46,837 bases of DNA from Acetatifactor sp. GTDB taxonomy: Bacteria > Bacillota > Clostridia > Lachnospirales > Lachnospiraceae. The notes under the pieces were generated by a model, which was not told the DNA's origin, ran no database searches, and saw nothing but the letters and a program-made list of their open reading frames with translations. The DNA lies in NCBI GenBank assembly GCA_029055435.1, contig JAIDDH010000151.1, forward strand, positions 1 through 46,837. The letters are read 5' to 3'. Positions 16,895-24,350 of the stretch are shown here, piece after piece; the first letter of the stretch is position 1; each line of letters starts with the position of its first letter. The position numbers were made by a program, and so were the translations under genes.

Positions 16895-16905
16895 CCCACT
16901 GTGAG
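16895..16905 (-). repeat. Element-specific palindrome, imperfect copy 5 (at the signal peptidase ribosome site)
   Basis: CCCAC-T-GTGAG, one mismatch from the other copies. On the coding strand it reads ACTCACAGTGGGGAAA, and its GTGGGG is the ribosome site of the signal peptidase gene. This is the same arrangement as copy 2 before the NlpC gene. Confidence 0.6.
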
Positions 16906-17483
16906 TATTTTAATTAAGGATTCTCTCTTAATTATGCTGTAATTTTACGTTAACAAAATTTTTGTTTGTATAGCATATATTATATCGCAACTTACATATA
17001 GTATCAATTAATTGCAGTGGTTTGCTTTTCTCATGCCTCAAAGAAAAGCTAAAATAATAATACACAAAACAATATTCGGTGTCCTTACTATTTACCATGG
17101 GCAAAAACAAGAGCATATATATACCACAAAAAACTCCTGTTGAAATTTCCCTTGATGTCCCGAATACTGAAACTTTATCAGTAATTGATGATGTAAATCA
17201 CGGAAGAAATCTCAGCAAATCATTTCACAGTGTTACAGAACTCCTCTGATTGGTTACTGATATAAAAATCTGAGACGTGAAGTGAAAACAACAATAAGCC
17301 TGCCTGATCACAGTTAATACCCTCTATATTACCTTCAAACGGAGCTGAGGTATAATATTATTCTAATTCGCATCCCCACTAACACAATTCTAAAAAGGTT
17401 ACAATAAATATATTGTAGTAAACCGCAATCACATTGTTTCAGGCTAACTCGTTACATAAATTCCAATCACAATACAGATTTTA
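16906..17483. other. AT-rich junction between the element and the chromosome
   Basis: Apart from the antitoxin remnant at 17097-17249 I see no gene, tRNA or convincing repeat here. Base composition changes from AT-rich element DNA to GC-richer chromosome near 17,500-17,600, so the right end of the element, or a scar of several insertions, should lie in this stretch. The attachment site cannot be set without the left end. Confidence 0.5.
17097..17249 (+). pseudogene. 5'-truncated RelB/DinJ-like antitoxin remnant
   Basis: A 50-codon frame on the plus strand whose second half, PVEISLDVPNTETLSVIDDV followed by RNLSKSFHSVTELL, matches the C-terminal toxin-binding part of RelB/DinJ antitoxins (pattern P-N-x-E-T-L/I-x-A/V-I-x-D, then x-S-V-x-E-L). 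The N-terminal ribbon-helix-helix is missing, there is no ribosome site before the ATG, and no RelE/YafQ toxin follows. It is a relic in the element-chromosome junction. Confidence 0.6.
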
Positions 17484-17512
17484 TTGTCAAACTGTCGAAA
17501 AGATGTTATGAT
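17484..17512 (+). promoter_or_regulatory. Sigma-A promoter for the small membrane protein gene
   Basis: TTGTCA (17484-17489), 17 bases, TATGAT (17507-17512). It excludes starts upstream of about 17,520 for the gene that follows and supports the ATG at 17553. Confidence 0.7.
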
Positions 17513-17552
17513 GGAAAACATAACACAGACCGTTCACAGAAAAGAGGTTTTC

Positions 17553-17864
17553 ATGAAAGACACAGGCAGGCAGACAGCCAAAAGCGATAAATCCGATAAA
17601 TCCAATAGCAAGAACAAGCAATCCAAAATCACTTCCCGGCAGATCGTGGCCATGGCAGGGGTTATCCTTCTGGTGCTTTTGTATGTGGTGACATTAATTC
17701 TCGCGGTGACGGACAACTCCGCCTCTGGGAAGTTTTTCGCTCTGAGCCTGGGCTGCACACTGGTCATTCCCATCATTCTGTTTCTCTACAGCTGGATGTA
17801 CGGCAGAATCACCGGAAATAAGGCTATCGGCGACCCCGATCAGGAAGATGCCCCGGGGGAATAA
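17553..17864 (+). CDS. Small two-helix membrane protein
   Basis: A 103-residue protein. The N-terminal 30 residues are very polar, with the short repeat KSDKSDKSNSKNKQSK. Two membrane helices (about 33-55 and 63-86) and an acidic tail (GDPDQEDAPGE) follow. The start at 17553 is set by AAGAGG seven bases upstream and by the promoter at 17484-17512. It is a single-gene unit convergent with the HAD phosphatase gene. I do not recognise the family; small proteins of this type are common and uncharacterised in Lachnospiraceae. It is the first chromosomal gene right of the element. Confidence 0.7.
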   Translation: MKDTGRQTAKSDKSDKSNSKNKQSKITSRQIVAMAGVILLVLLYVVTLILAVTDNSASGKFFALSLGCTLVIPIILFLYSWMYGRITGNKAIGDPDQEDAPGE

Positions 17865-17896
17865 TTGCAATAGGAATTCCATGAAAAGTCTTGTTC

Positions 17897-18505
17897 TTAT
17901 TCCACATCCAGACCGAGCTTTCTCAGTTCATCTTCAACCTGTTCTCTGCTCTTAAATACGATACCGTGGATTCCCTGTCGCATTGCGCCTTCCACATTCT
18001 CCGGCGTATCGTCCACGAAAACACATTCCTCTGCCTTCAGATCATATCGCTCCAAGAGAAGCTGATAAATCTTCGGATCCGGTTTGATCAGCTTATCCCG
18101 CCATGACAAGATGCCTCCGTCCGTGTAAGGGATAAAAGCAAGGGCATCGCCGCATTCCTCCTCCGCTTTCTTCGAGAAATTGGACAGATAAAATACTCCG
18201 CAGCCTTTCGCCTTCAGCGCCTGTACCCAGGGGATGGCATAGTCTCTTGGTGTCACCATGCCGTGGATATCGTCATAGGCCGTATGAAGCACAGCCTCTA
18301 TCTCCGGGTCATTGGACACAAAGGCGCTCATCAGCTCCTCGTCAGACCAGACTCCGCGGTCAAACTCTCTCCAGAGAGGACTCTCCACGGAGGCCTGCGC
18401 GATTCTCCGAATCATCGCATCGTCAAATCCCTTGTCCTGCAGGAATTCCTTCCAGCGAAAATCTGTCAAAACATTTCCGATATCAAAAATAATATTGCGA
18501 ATCAT
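17897..18505 (-). CDS. HAD-superfamily hydrolase (subclass IA, YihX-like)
   Basis: A 202-residue cytosolic phosphatase-type protein. Motif I is FDIGNVLTD (nucleophile Asp8, with Asn where the second Asp is common, as in YihX-like enzymes). Motif II is YLSNFS, motif III the Lys in LIKPDPKIY, and motif IV VFVDDTPENVEGA. A helical cap lies between motifs I and II. The start at 18505 follows GGAGGGAG; a longer frame to 18535 has no ribosome site. Its ATG overlaps the TGA of the LysR gene (ATGA), so translation is coupled. The substrate cannot be told; a sugar phosphate or nucleotide is likely for the group. Confidence 0.85.
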   Translation of the reverse strand: MIRNIIFDIGNVLTDFRWKEFLQDKGFDDAMIRRIAQASVESPLWREFDRGVWSDEELMSAFVSNDPEIEAVLHTAYDDIHGMVTPRDYAIPWVQALKAKGCGVFYLSNFSKKAEEECGDALAFIPYTDGGILSWRDKLIKPDPKIYQLLLERYDLKAEECVFVDDTPENVEGAMRQGIHGIVFKSREQVEDELRKLGLDVE

Positions 18506-19398
18506 AACATTTCTCCCTCCGTCACATCCGCCCAAAGTCTCCCCGCTGCCGCAGACAAAGGCATTTTCGTGGAACGCACCACACAGAATTTGCGCTTGGG
18601 AATTATTTTGTTAAAGCGCAGGGCAAACAATACGCCTGATTCCAGATATTCCGCCGCAAAATCCCGCACCACGCAGCCGACCCCCAGGCTTCTCAGGGCA
18701 AACTGCACGATCATATCGCTGGTAGCCAGCTCAAACTCCGGCTGTATCTGCACACCGTTCTGTAAAAGATACGCGTCCATATAGCTGCGGGTGCTGGTGT
18801 TTTTCTCCAGGCAGATCATGGGTAAGCTCTCCAACTCCTGCAGATCCAGCGTTCGGTTCTTGTAAGCGATAAAACGTCTCCCGCCCACGAACACATCCTC
18901 TATCTCCCGCACAGGTACAATCTCCAGTCCTTTTTGCCTGTCAAAGGGTGTGCTCACTACACCGAAATCAATTTTCCCCTCTTCCAAAAAGGCCAAAGTC
19001 TCCGGGGTCGGGGCATTGGTGACTACCATTTTGATATCCGGGTACTTCTCATGGAACCGCTCCAGATAGGGGAGCAGAAAATACTGCAGAGTCATATCGC
19101 TGGCGCCGATGCGGATTTCCCCGCCCTCCATATTCTGAAGCCGAAGCAGCTTTTCCAGTCCCAGCTCCATCTGCTCATATCCCTTTTCCACATAAGAAAA
19201 AAGCAGTTGTCCCTCCCGCGTAAGCCGCACGCCCTTGGCCGCCCGATAGAAAAGGTCGGCGCCGAGCTGTGATTCCAACTGCCTGATGGCCTGACTTACA
19301 GCCGGCTGAGAGACCGCAAGCTCCCTTGCGGCCCCTGTAACGCTGCCGGCCTTCGCCACATGATAAAACACTTTAAAATATTCCAGATTATCAATCAT
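18502..19398 (-). CDS. LysR-family transcriptional regulator
   Basis: A 298-residue regulator. The N-terminal winged helix (about 4-62) contains GSVTGAARELAVSQPAVSQA and LESQLGADLFYRAAKG. A two-lobed effector domain follows from about residue 90. It sits 15 bases after purA and overlaps the HAD gene, so purA-lysR-HAD appear to be one operon under the purA promoter. LysR proteins usually regulate a divergent gene; here no divergent neighbour exists, so the target is unclear. Whether it senses a purine-linked metabolite is speculation from context. Confidence 0.9.
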   Translation of the reverse strand: MIDNLEYFKVFYHVAKAGSVTGAARELAVSQPAVSQAIRQLESQLGADLFYRAAKGVRLTREGQLLFSYVEKGYEQMELGLEKLLRLQNMEGGEIRIGASDMTLQYFLLPYLERFHEKYPDIKMVVTNAPTPETLAFLEEGKIDFGVVSTPFDRQKGLEIVPVREIEDVFVGGRRFIAYKNRTLDLQELESLPMICLEKNTSTRSYMDAYLLQNGVQIQPEFELATSDMIVQFALRSLGVGCVVRDFAAEYLESGVLFALRFNKIIPKRKFCVVRSTKMPLSAAAGRLWADVTEGEML

Positions 19399-19413
19399 AG
19401 ATTCCTGTCAGCC

Positions 19414-20706
19414 TTATTTTGCAAGCGGGCTCTCTCTGTAGATGATGTCGCTTCTTCCGGGGCCGTTGCTCACCATGGTGATGGGATATCCGATCTGCTC
19501 CTCGATAAACTCCACATATCTGCGGCAGTTTTCAGGCAGTTCCTCATAGTTCTTAATACCGCGGATATCGCATTTCCAGCCGGGAAGCTTCTTTAAGACA
19601 GGCTTTGCCTTCTCAAGCTTCGCCGTCACAGGAAACTCTGTGGCCACCTGTCCGTCAACCTCATAGCCCACACACACGGGAATCTCATCCAGATAGCCCA
19701 GCACGTCCAGCACCGTAAACGCCACATCCGTAGTGCCCTGCAGACGGCATCCGTACTTGGATGCCACACAGTCAAACCATCCCATTCTTCTGGGACGTCC
19801 CGTGGTAGCGCCGTACTCGCCGCCGTCACCCCCTCTGCGCCTGAGTTCGTCTGCCTCGTCTCCAAAGATTTCGGACACAAAGGCCCCTGCGCCCACAGCG
19901 GAGGAATAAGCCTTGCAGACCGTGACGATCTGTTTGATTTCATAGGGCGGCACCCCTGCTCCGATAGCGCCGTAAGCTGCCAGTGTGGAGGACGATGTCA
20001 CCATAGGATAAATGCCGTGGTCGGGATCCTTCAGGGTACCGAGCTGCCCTTCCAGCAGGATAGTCTTGCCCTCCCTGAGCGCCCGGTCCAAGAAGGCGGA
20101 CACATCACACACATAGGGCGCAATCATCTCACGATACTCCCGCAGGGTGCTCATAAGCTCTCCCGTGTCAATGGCAGGCTTGTGATAGAGATGCTCCAGA
20201 AGCACATTCTTTGTCTCACACACACGCTCTACCTTCTCCGCCAGTCTCTCCTCATCAAAGAGCTCACTGACCTGAAAACCGATCTTGGCGTATTTATCGG
20301 AATAAAAGGGCGCAATCCCGGACTTGGTAGAGCCAAAGGACTTACCGCCCAGCCTCTCCTCTTCATACTGGTCAAAGAGAATATGGTAGGGCATCACAAT
20401 CTGCGCCCGGTCGGACACCAAAATCTTAGGCATGGGCACATTTCTGTCAGTGATGGATTTAATCTCATTGATTAAAATGGGAATATTCAGCGCCACGCCG
20501 TTTCCTATCACGCTGGTGGTATGACTATAAAATACCCCCGAGGGCAACGTGTGCAGCGCAAATTTTCCATAGTCATTCACAATGGTATGTCCTGCGTTTG
20601 CACCACCCTGAAAGCGCACGATAATATCCGCTTTCTCCGCCATCATATCCGTGATTTTACCTTTTCCCTCGTCGCCCCAATTGGCGCCCACTACTGCCTT
20701 TACCAT
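19414..20706 (-). CDS. purA: Adenylosuccinate synthetase
   Basis: A 430-residue enzyme joining IMP and aspartate with GTP to make adenylosuccinate, the first step from IMP to AMP. The N-terminal P-loop VVGANWGDEGKGK contains the catalytic Asp, and RFQGGANAGHTI with its general-base His follows. Other conserved blocks are FGSTKSGIAPFYSDK, LEGQLGTLKDPDHG and TTGRPRRMGWFD. Length is normal. GGAGGAG is close before the ATG, and a promoter lies at 20762-20790. It leads an operon with lysR and the HAD gene. The product's next step, PurB, is encoded 3 kb upstream. Confidence 0.97.
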   Translation of the reverse strand: MVKAVVGANWGDEGKGKITDMMAEKADIIVRFQGGANAGHTIVNDYGKFALHTLPSGVFYSHTTSVIGNGVALNIPILINEIKSITDRNVPMPKILVSDRAQIVMPYHILFDQYEEERLGGKSFGSTKSGIAPFYSDKYAKIGFQVSELFDEERLAEKVERVCETKNVLLEHLYHKPAIDTGELMSTLREYREMIAPYVCDVSAFLDRALREGKTILLEGQLGTLKDPDHGIYPMVTSSSTLAAYGAIGAGVPPYEIKQIVTVCKAYSSAVGAGAFVSEIFGDEADELRRRGGDGGEYGATTGRPRRMGWFDCVASKYGCRLQGTTDVAFTVLDVLGYLDEIPVCVGYEVDGQVATEFPVTAKLEKAKPVLKKLPGWKCDIRGIKNYEELPENCRRYVEFIEEQIGYPITMVSNGPGRSDIIYRESPLAK

Positions 20707-20761
20707 GGTCTCCTCCGTTTTCTGCCGACGATCCGGCCTAAGCTTTTCTTATTACGAATCT

Positions 20762-20790
20762 ATCATAGCACAGTTGTTTCCATAAGTAAA
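20762..20790 (-). promoter_or_regulatory. purA promoter
   Basis: On the minus strand TTTACT (20790-20785), 17 bases, TATGAT (20767-20762). The leader to the purA start is about 50 bases. I see no purine riboswitch fold in it. Confidence 0.6.
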
Positions 20791-20842
20791 ATCAATATGT
20801 ATTATATGTTAAATAATCTCAGCTTATGCATTTCTCCACACA

Positions 20843-22249
20843 CTACTCTCTTCCGTCCCAGCAGTAAGTACAGAGCTTTTCTCTGCCAATGCCCACAGCT
20901 GCAATCATATCATCCAGTCTGTTGAAGCGCAGACTGGTGAAATTAAGCTGCCTTCCGATTCGGTTTACCATATCATTGTACTCCGGTGTATCCGGATCCA
21001 CATAGGCCTTCAAATCTATGGTCTTGCCCTCTTTCTCAATCTCCTTGAGCACTCTTCTTGTAATCAGATCCATCTCTGAGGAAGAACGCGAAAAATTCAG
21101 ATACTTACAACCATACAAAAGAGGCGGGCAGGCAGGTCTGATATGTACCTCTTTCGCACCACTCTGATACAAAAATTCCGTGGTCTCCCGAAGCTGCGTG
21201 CCCCGCACGATAGAGTCGTCGATTAAAAGCAGGCTCTTGTCCTGAATCAGATCGTGCACCGGAATCAGCTTCATCTTTGCAATCAGATTGCGCTGAGTCT
21301 GAATCGTGGGCATAAAGGAACGGGGCCAAGTGGGCGTGTACTTGATAAAAGGTCTGGAAAAAGGAATACCCGACCGATTTGCATACCCGATGGCATGGGC
21401 CGTACCGGAGTCCGGCACCCCGGCCACGATATCGGGCTGCACATGATCTCTCTGCGCCAGCAGTGAACCACAGTTATAACGCATCTGCTCCACGCTGATA
21501 CCCTCGTAAGAAGATGATGGATATCCGTAATACACCCACAAAAAGGTGCAGATTTTCATGTCCTTTCCGGGATTTACAAGCGTCTGCACACCCTCCGGCG
21601 TCACCACCGCAATCTCTCCGGGGCCCAGCTCTCTCTCGTCCACATATCCCAGATTCAGATAGGCAAAACTCTCAAAGGACACACAGCGGGCGTCCTCCTT
21701 TCGTCCTATCACAACGGGAGTCCTTCCCAGACGGTCTCTGGCGGCATAGATACCCTTGGGCGTCATCACCAGCAAAGTCATGGAGCCGTCGATCAGCTCC
21801 TGGGCGTACTGTATGCCCCCCACCAGATTGTCCTTCTGATTGATGATGGCCGCCACCAGCTCTGTGGCATTGATATCCCCGCCGCTCATCTCCAGAAAAT
21901 GAGAATGGCTCTTGGCAAACAGCTCTTTCAGAATATCCTCGGTATTGTTGATCTTTCCCACTGTGGCGATAGCGTAAGTGCCATGATGAGACCGGACAAT
22001 CAGAGGCTGCGGTTCATAATCGGAGATGCAGCCGATGCCCATGCGTCCCTTCATGGAATTTACATCCTTGTCAAACTTCGTGCGGAAAGGCGAATTCTCT
22101 ATATTATGGATCGCCCTGTCATATCCGCTCTCATCATCGTAGACAGCCATTCCCGCCCGGCGAGTCCCCAGATGAGAATGATAATCCGTTCCGAAAAATA
22201 AATCAAACACACAATCTTCCTTGGCCGCAACTCCAAAAAATCCTCCCAT
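20843..22249 (-). CDS. PurF-like amidophosphoribosyltransferase paralogue lacking the glutaminase nucleophile
   Basis: A 468-residue homologue of PurF, which makes phosphoribosylamine from PRPP and glutamine. It begins MGGFFGVAA where a mature PurF has C-G-V-F-G: the N-terminal nucleophile Cys is Gly2 and there is no propeptide. The PRPP-binding loop LLLIDDSIVRGTQLRE is intact. The cysteines that hold the [4Fe-4S] cluster in Bacillus-type PurF appear kept (ICTFLW, YGCKYLNF, and CTYC at the C terminus). Ammonia from glutamine could therefore not be made here, so it may use free ammonia, act on another substrate or regulate. It follows purB by 40 bases, while a canonical purF lies at 31650-33098. 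Confidence 0.9.
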   Translation of the reverse strand: MGGFFGVAAKEDCVFDLFFGTDYHSHLGTRRAGMAVYDDESGYDRAIHNIENSPFRTKFDKDVNSMKGRMGIGCISDYEPQPLIVRSHHGTYAIATVGKINNTEDILKELFAKSHSHFLEMSGGDINATELVAAIINQKDNLVGGIQYAQELIDGSMTLLVMTPKGIYAARDRLGRTPVVIGRKEDARCVSFESFAYLNLGYVDERELGPGEIAVVTPEGVQTLVNPGKDMKICTFLWVYYGYPSSSYEGISVEQMRYNCGSLLAQRDHVQPDIVAGVPDSGTAHAIGYANRSGIPFSRPFIKYTPTWPRSFMPTIQTQRNLIAKMKLIPVHDLIQDKSLLLIDDSIVRGTQLRETTEFLYQSGAKEVHIRPACPPLLYGCKYLNFSRSSSEMDLITRRVLKEIEKEGKTIDLKAYVDPDTPEYNDMVNRIGRQLNFTSLRFNRLDDMIAAVGIGREKLCTYCWDGRE

Positions 22250-22289
22250 AACCGATCACCATCCCTTTCTGCTCTGCTTTGTCTGTAGT

Positions 22290-23741
22290 TTACACATTGA
22301 TCTCAGCCTTCACGCCAAGCAGCTCTCTATTCTCTTCCAAAATCGGAGCAATGACTTTTGTGAGGAACGCCTCCACCTGCTCCTTGGAACGTCCCACATA
22401 TCTGGAGGGCTCCATACATTTCTGTAAATCTTCAAGTGTCATATTGAAGGCCGGATCCGCTGCGATCAGTTCCAGCAGATTATTGTCCTTCCCCTCAACC
22501 TTCACATTGCGCCCGGCTTCCATGGAAAGCTCACGGATGCGCTCATGCAGCTCCTGGCGATTACCGCCCAGCTTCACCGCATCCATCATAATATTTTCCG
22601 TCGCCATAAAAGGCAGTTCGCTCATCAGCCGCTTCTCGATGACCTTGGGATACACCACCAGCCCGTCCACCACATTCAGGCACAGATCCAGAATGCCGTC
22701 GATGGCAAGGAAGCCCTCGGGAATAGACAGCCGCTTATTGGCAGAGTCATCCAAAGTCCGCTCAAACCACTGAGTGGCGGATGTGATTGCCGGATTCAGC
22801 GCATCAATCATCACATATCTGGACAGGGAAGCTATGCGCTCGCTGCGCATGGGATTGCGCTTGTACGCCATAGCCGAAGAACCTATCTGACTCTTTTCAA
22901 AGGGCTCCTCCACCTCCTTCAGATGCTGCAGCAGCCGGATGTCGTTGCTCATCTTGTGGGCGCTGGCCGCAATACCCGCCAGCACATTGGCCACACGGGT
23001 GTCCACCTTTCTGGAATAGGTCTGGCCGGACACGGGATAACACTCTTTGAAACCCATCTTGTCCGCAATCATGGGATCAATCCGGTCAACAATCTCCTGA
23101 TTGCCGTCAAACAATTCCAAGAAGGACGCCTGTGTGCCTGTGGTTCCCTTGGAGCCCAAAAGTTTCATATTGTCCAGCACATGATTCAGATCCTCCAGAT
23201 CCAGACAAAACTCCTGCAGCCACAGAGTGGCCCGCTTTCCCACAGTGGTGGGCTGCGCCGGCTGGAAATGTGTGAATGCCAGCGTGGGCTGCGCCTTGTA
23301 TTGATCCGCAAAATCAGCCAGCTCCTTCATCACATTCACCAGCTTTTTCTTCACCAGCCGCAGGGCCTCTGTCATCACGATAATATCGGTATTATCCCCC
23401 ACATAACAGGAAGTTGCTCCCAGATGGATAATGCCAGCCGCTTTAGGGCACTGCTGCCCATAGGCGTACACATGGCTCATCACATCATGGCGCACCTCTT
23501 TCTCTCTGGCCTTTGCCACCTCGTAATTGATATCTTCCGCATGAGCCTTCAGCTCTGCAATCTGCTCATCGGTAATGACTGGTTTTCCGTTCTGGGAGAG
23601 GCCCAATTCCTTCTCCGTCTCGGCAAGCGCAATCCAGAGTTTCCTCCATGTGCGGAATTTCATATCCGGGGAAAAAATATACTGCATCTCCTTGCTGGCA
23701 TAACGCTCAGATAAAGGACTTTGATAGCGATCCATACTCAT
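22290..23741 (-). CDS. purB: Adenylosuccinate lyase
   Basis: A 483-residue homotetrameric lyase that removes fumarate from SAICAR and from adenylosuccinate, serving both IMP and AMP synthesis. The superfamily signature SSAMAYKRNPM is at about residues 285-295, with Ala where Pro is usual (SSAMPYKRNP). The conserved HLGATSCYVGDNTD and TTVGKRATLW blocks are present. The start at 23741 is set by AAAGGAG; the frame runs on to 23798 but crosses the promoter. It is cotranscribed with the PurF paralogue. Confidence 0.96.
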   Translation of the reverse strand: MSMDRYQSPLSERYASKEMQYIFSPDMKFRTWRKLWIALAETEKELGLSQNGKPVITDEQIAELKAHAEDINYEVAKAREKEVRHDVMSHVYAYGQQCPKAAGIIHLGATSCYVGDNTDIIVMTEALRLVKKKLVNVMKELADFADQYKAQPTLAFTHFQPAQPTTVGKRATLWLQEFCLDLEDLNHVLDNMKLLGSKGTTGTQASFLELFDGNQEIVDRIDPMIADKMGFKECYPVSGQTYSRKVDTRVANVLAGIAASAHKMSNDIRLLQHLKEVEEPFEKSQIGSSAMAYKRNPMRSERIASLSRYVMIDALNPAITSATQWFERTLDDSANKRLSIPEGFLAIDGILDLCLNVVDGLVVYPKVIEKRLMSELPFMATENIMMDAVKLGGNRQELHERIRELSMEAGRNVKVEGKDNNLLELIAADPAFNMTLEDLQKCMEPSRYVGRSKEQVEAFLTKVIAPILEENRELLGVKAEINV

Positions 23742-23776
23742 TTTGTCGTCTCCTTTGCTTGTGGACATATACTTAA

Positions 23777-23805
23777 ATGGTATCGTATATTGACCCAATC
23801 GTCAA
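23777..23805 (-). promoter_or_regulatory. purB promoter
   Basis: TTGACG (23805-23800), 17 bases, TACCAT (23782-23777) on the minus strand. It overlaps the last codon of the upstream membrane protein gene. The transcript leader is about 30 bases. Confidence 0.55.
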
Positions 23806-24227
23806 GCATCTAATACTCCAGTGGCTAACATCAGCACCATGACAAGGACAAGCACCCCGATGCCTCCGATAATCATGTATAATGTATTTGTCGCCATCTC
23901 CTCCTCCAGACAGATTGCTTTCTCTGTCCGGGGATCTACAAGAATATGCACCTTCCTGCCTATCTTTATCCTGAGGACATTTGTAGTGCTGTTCAGCCGC
24001 TTCTTTACGCCCTCCCATTCGTACTCATAGACAGGAAAATATGCTTCCACCCCAACTTCATTCGGGGGGGCATCGCATACGGTAGAATCCACTATAACAC
24101 CGGTCACTTTGCGCATGGACTGTGTTTTTTCACGAAACTTTACTTTTTTACAGATACCTAAAACTCCTACCGCCATAAAACCTAAAACAAGAACACTTAA
24201 AAAAATCCAAATTGCTGCTTCGGGCAT
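23802..24227 (-). CDS. DUF3592-like membrane protein
   Basis: A 141-residue protein with an N-terminal membrane helix (about 5-25), a soluble strand-rich middle and a C-terminal helix (about 115-137). The middle part, TGVIVDSTVCDAPPNE, then FPVYEYEWEGVKKRLNS and VHILVDPRTEKAICLE, follows the DUF3592 pattern (strand with G-x-V, P-x-Y/F-x-Y, x-I-x-V-D/N-P). The function of the family is unknown. It has its own -10 TATAAT at 24269-24274 with a weak -35, and GGAGAAAC before the ATG. It is not obviously tied to its neighbours. Confidence 0.65.
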   Translation of the reverse strand: MPEAAIWIFLSVLVLGFMAVGVLGICKKVKFREKTQSMRKVTGVIVDSTVCDAPPNEVGVEAYFPVYEYEWEGVKKRLNSTTNVLRIKIGRKVHILVDPRTEKAICLEEEMATNTLYMIIGGIGVLVLVMVLMLATGVLDA

Positions 24228-24350
24228 TTCCGTTTCTCCTCTGCGTTTATTTTTGAAAAATTCTTTTTATTATAACACAGATTGCATAGTGAAATCTACC
24301 ACAAAACAACATTTATCGTCATGCATCCCCGCTCTTTTAAAACTTGCGCG

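Noticed and set aside
16928..17116. 62-codon minus-strand frame in the junction
   Set aside because: No ribosome site or recognisable motif, and it overlaps the RelB-like remnant on the other strand.
16900..17500. Search for a tRNA gene or attachment repeat at the element's right end
   Set aside because: No cloverleaf-like sequence seen, and the left end is outside the window, so no direct repeat can be tested.
22545..23714. 389-codon open frame on the plus strand opposite purB
   Set aside because: Exact antisense of a certain purB gene, His/Leu/Gln-rich composition typical of shadow frames, no ribosome site.
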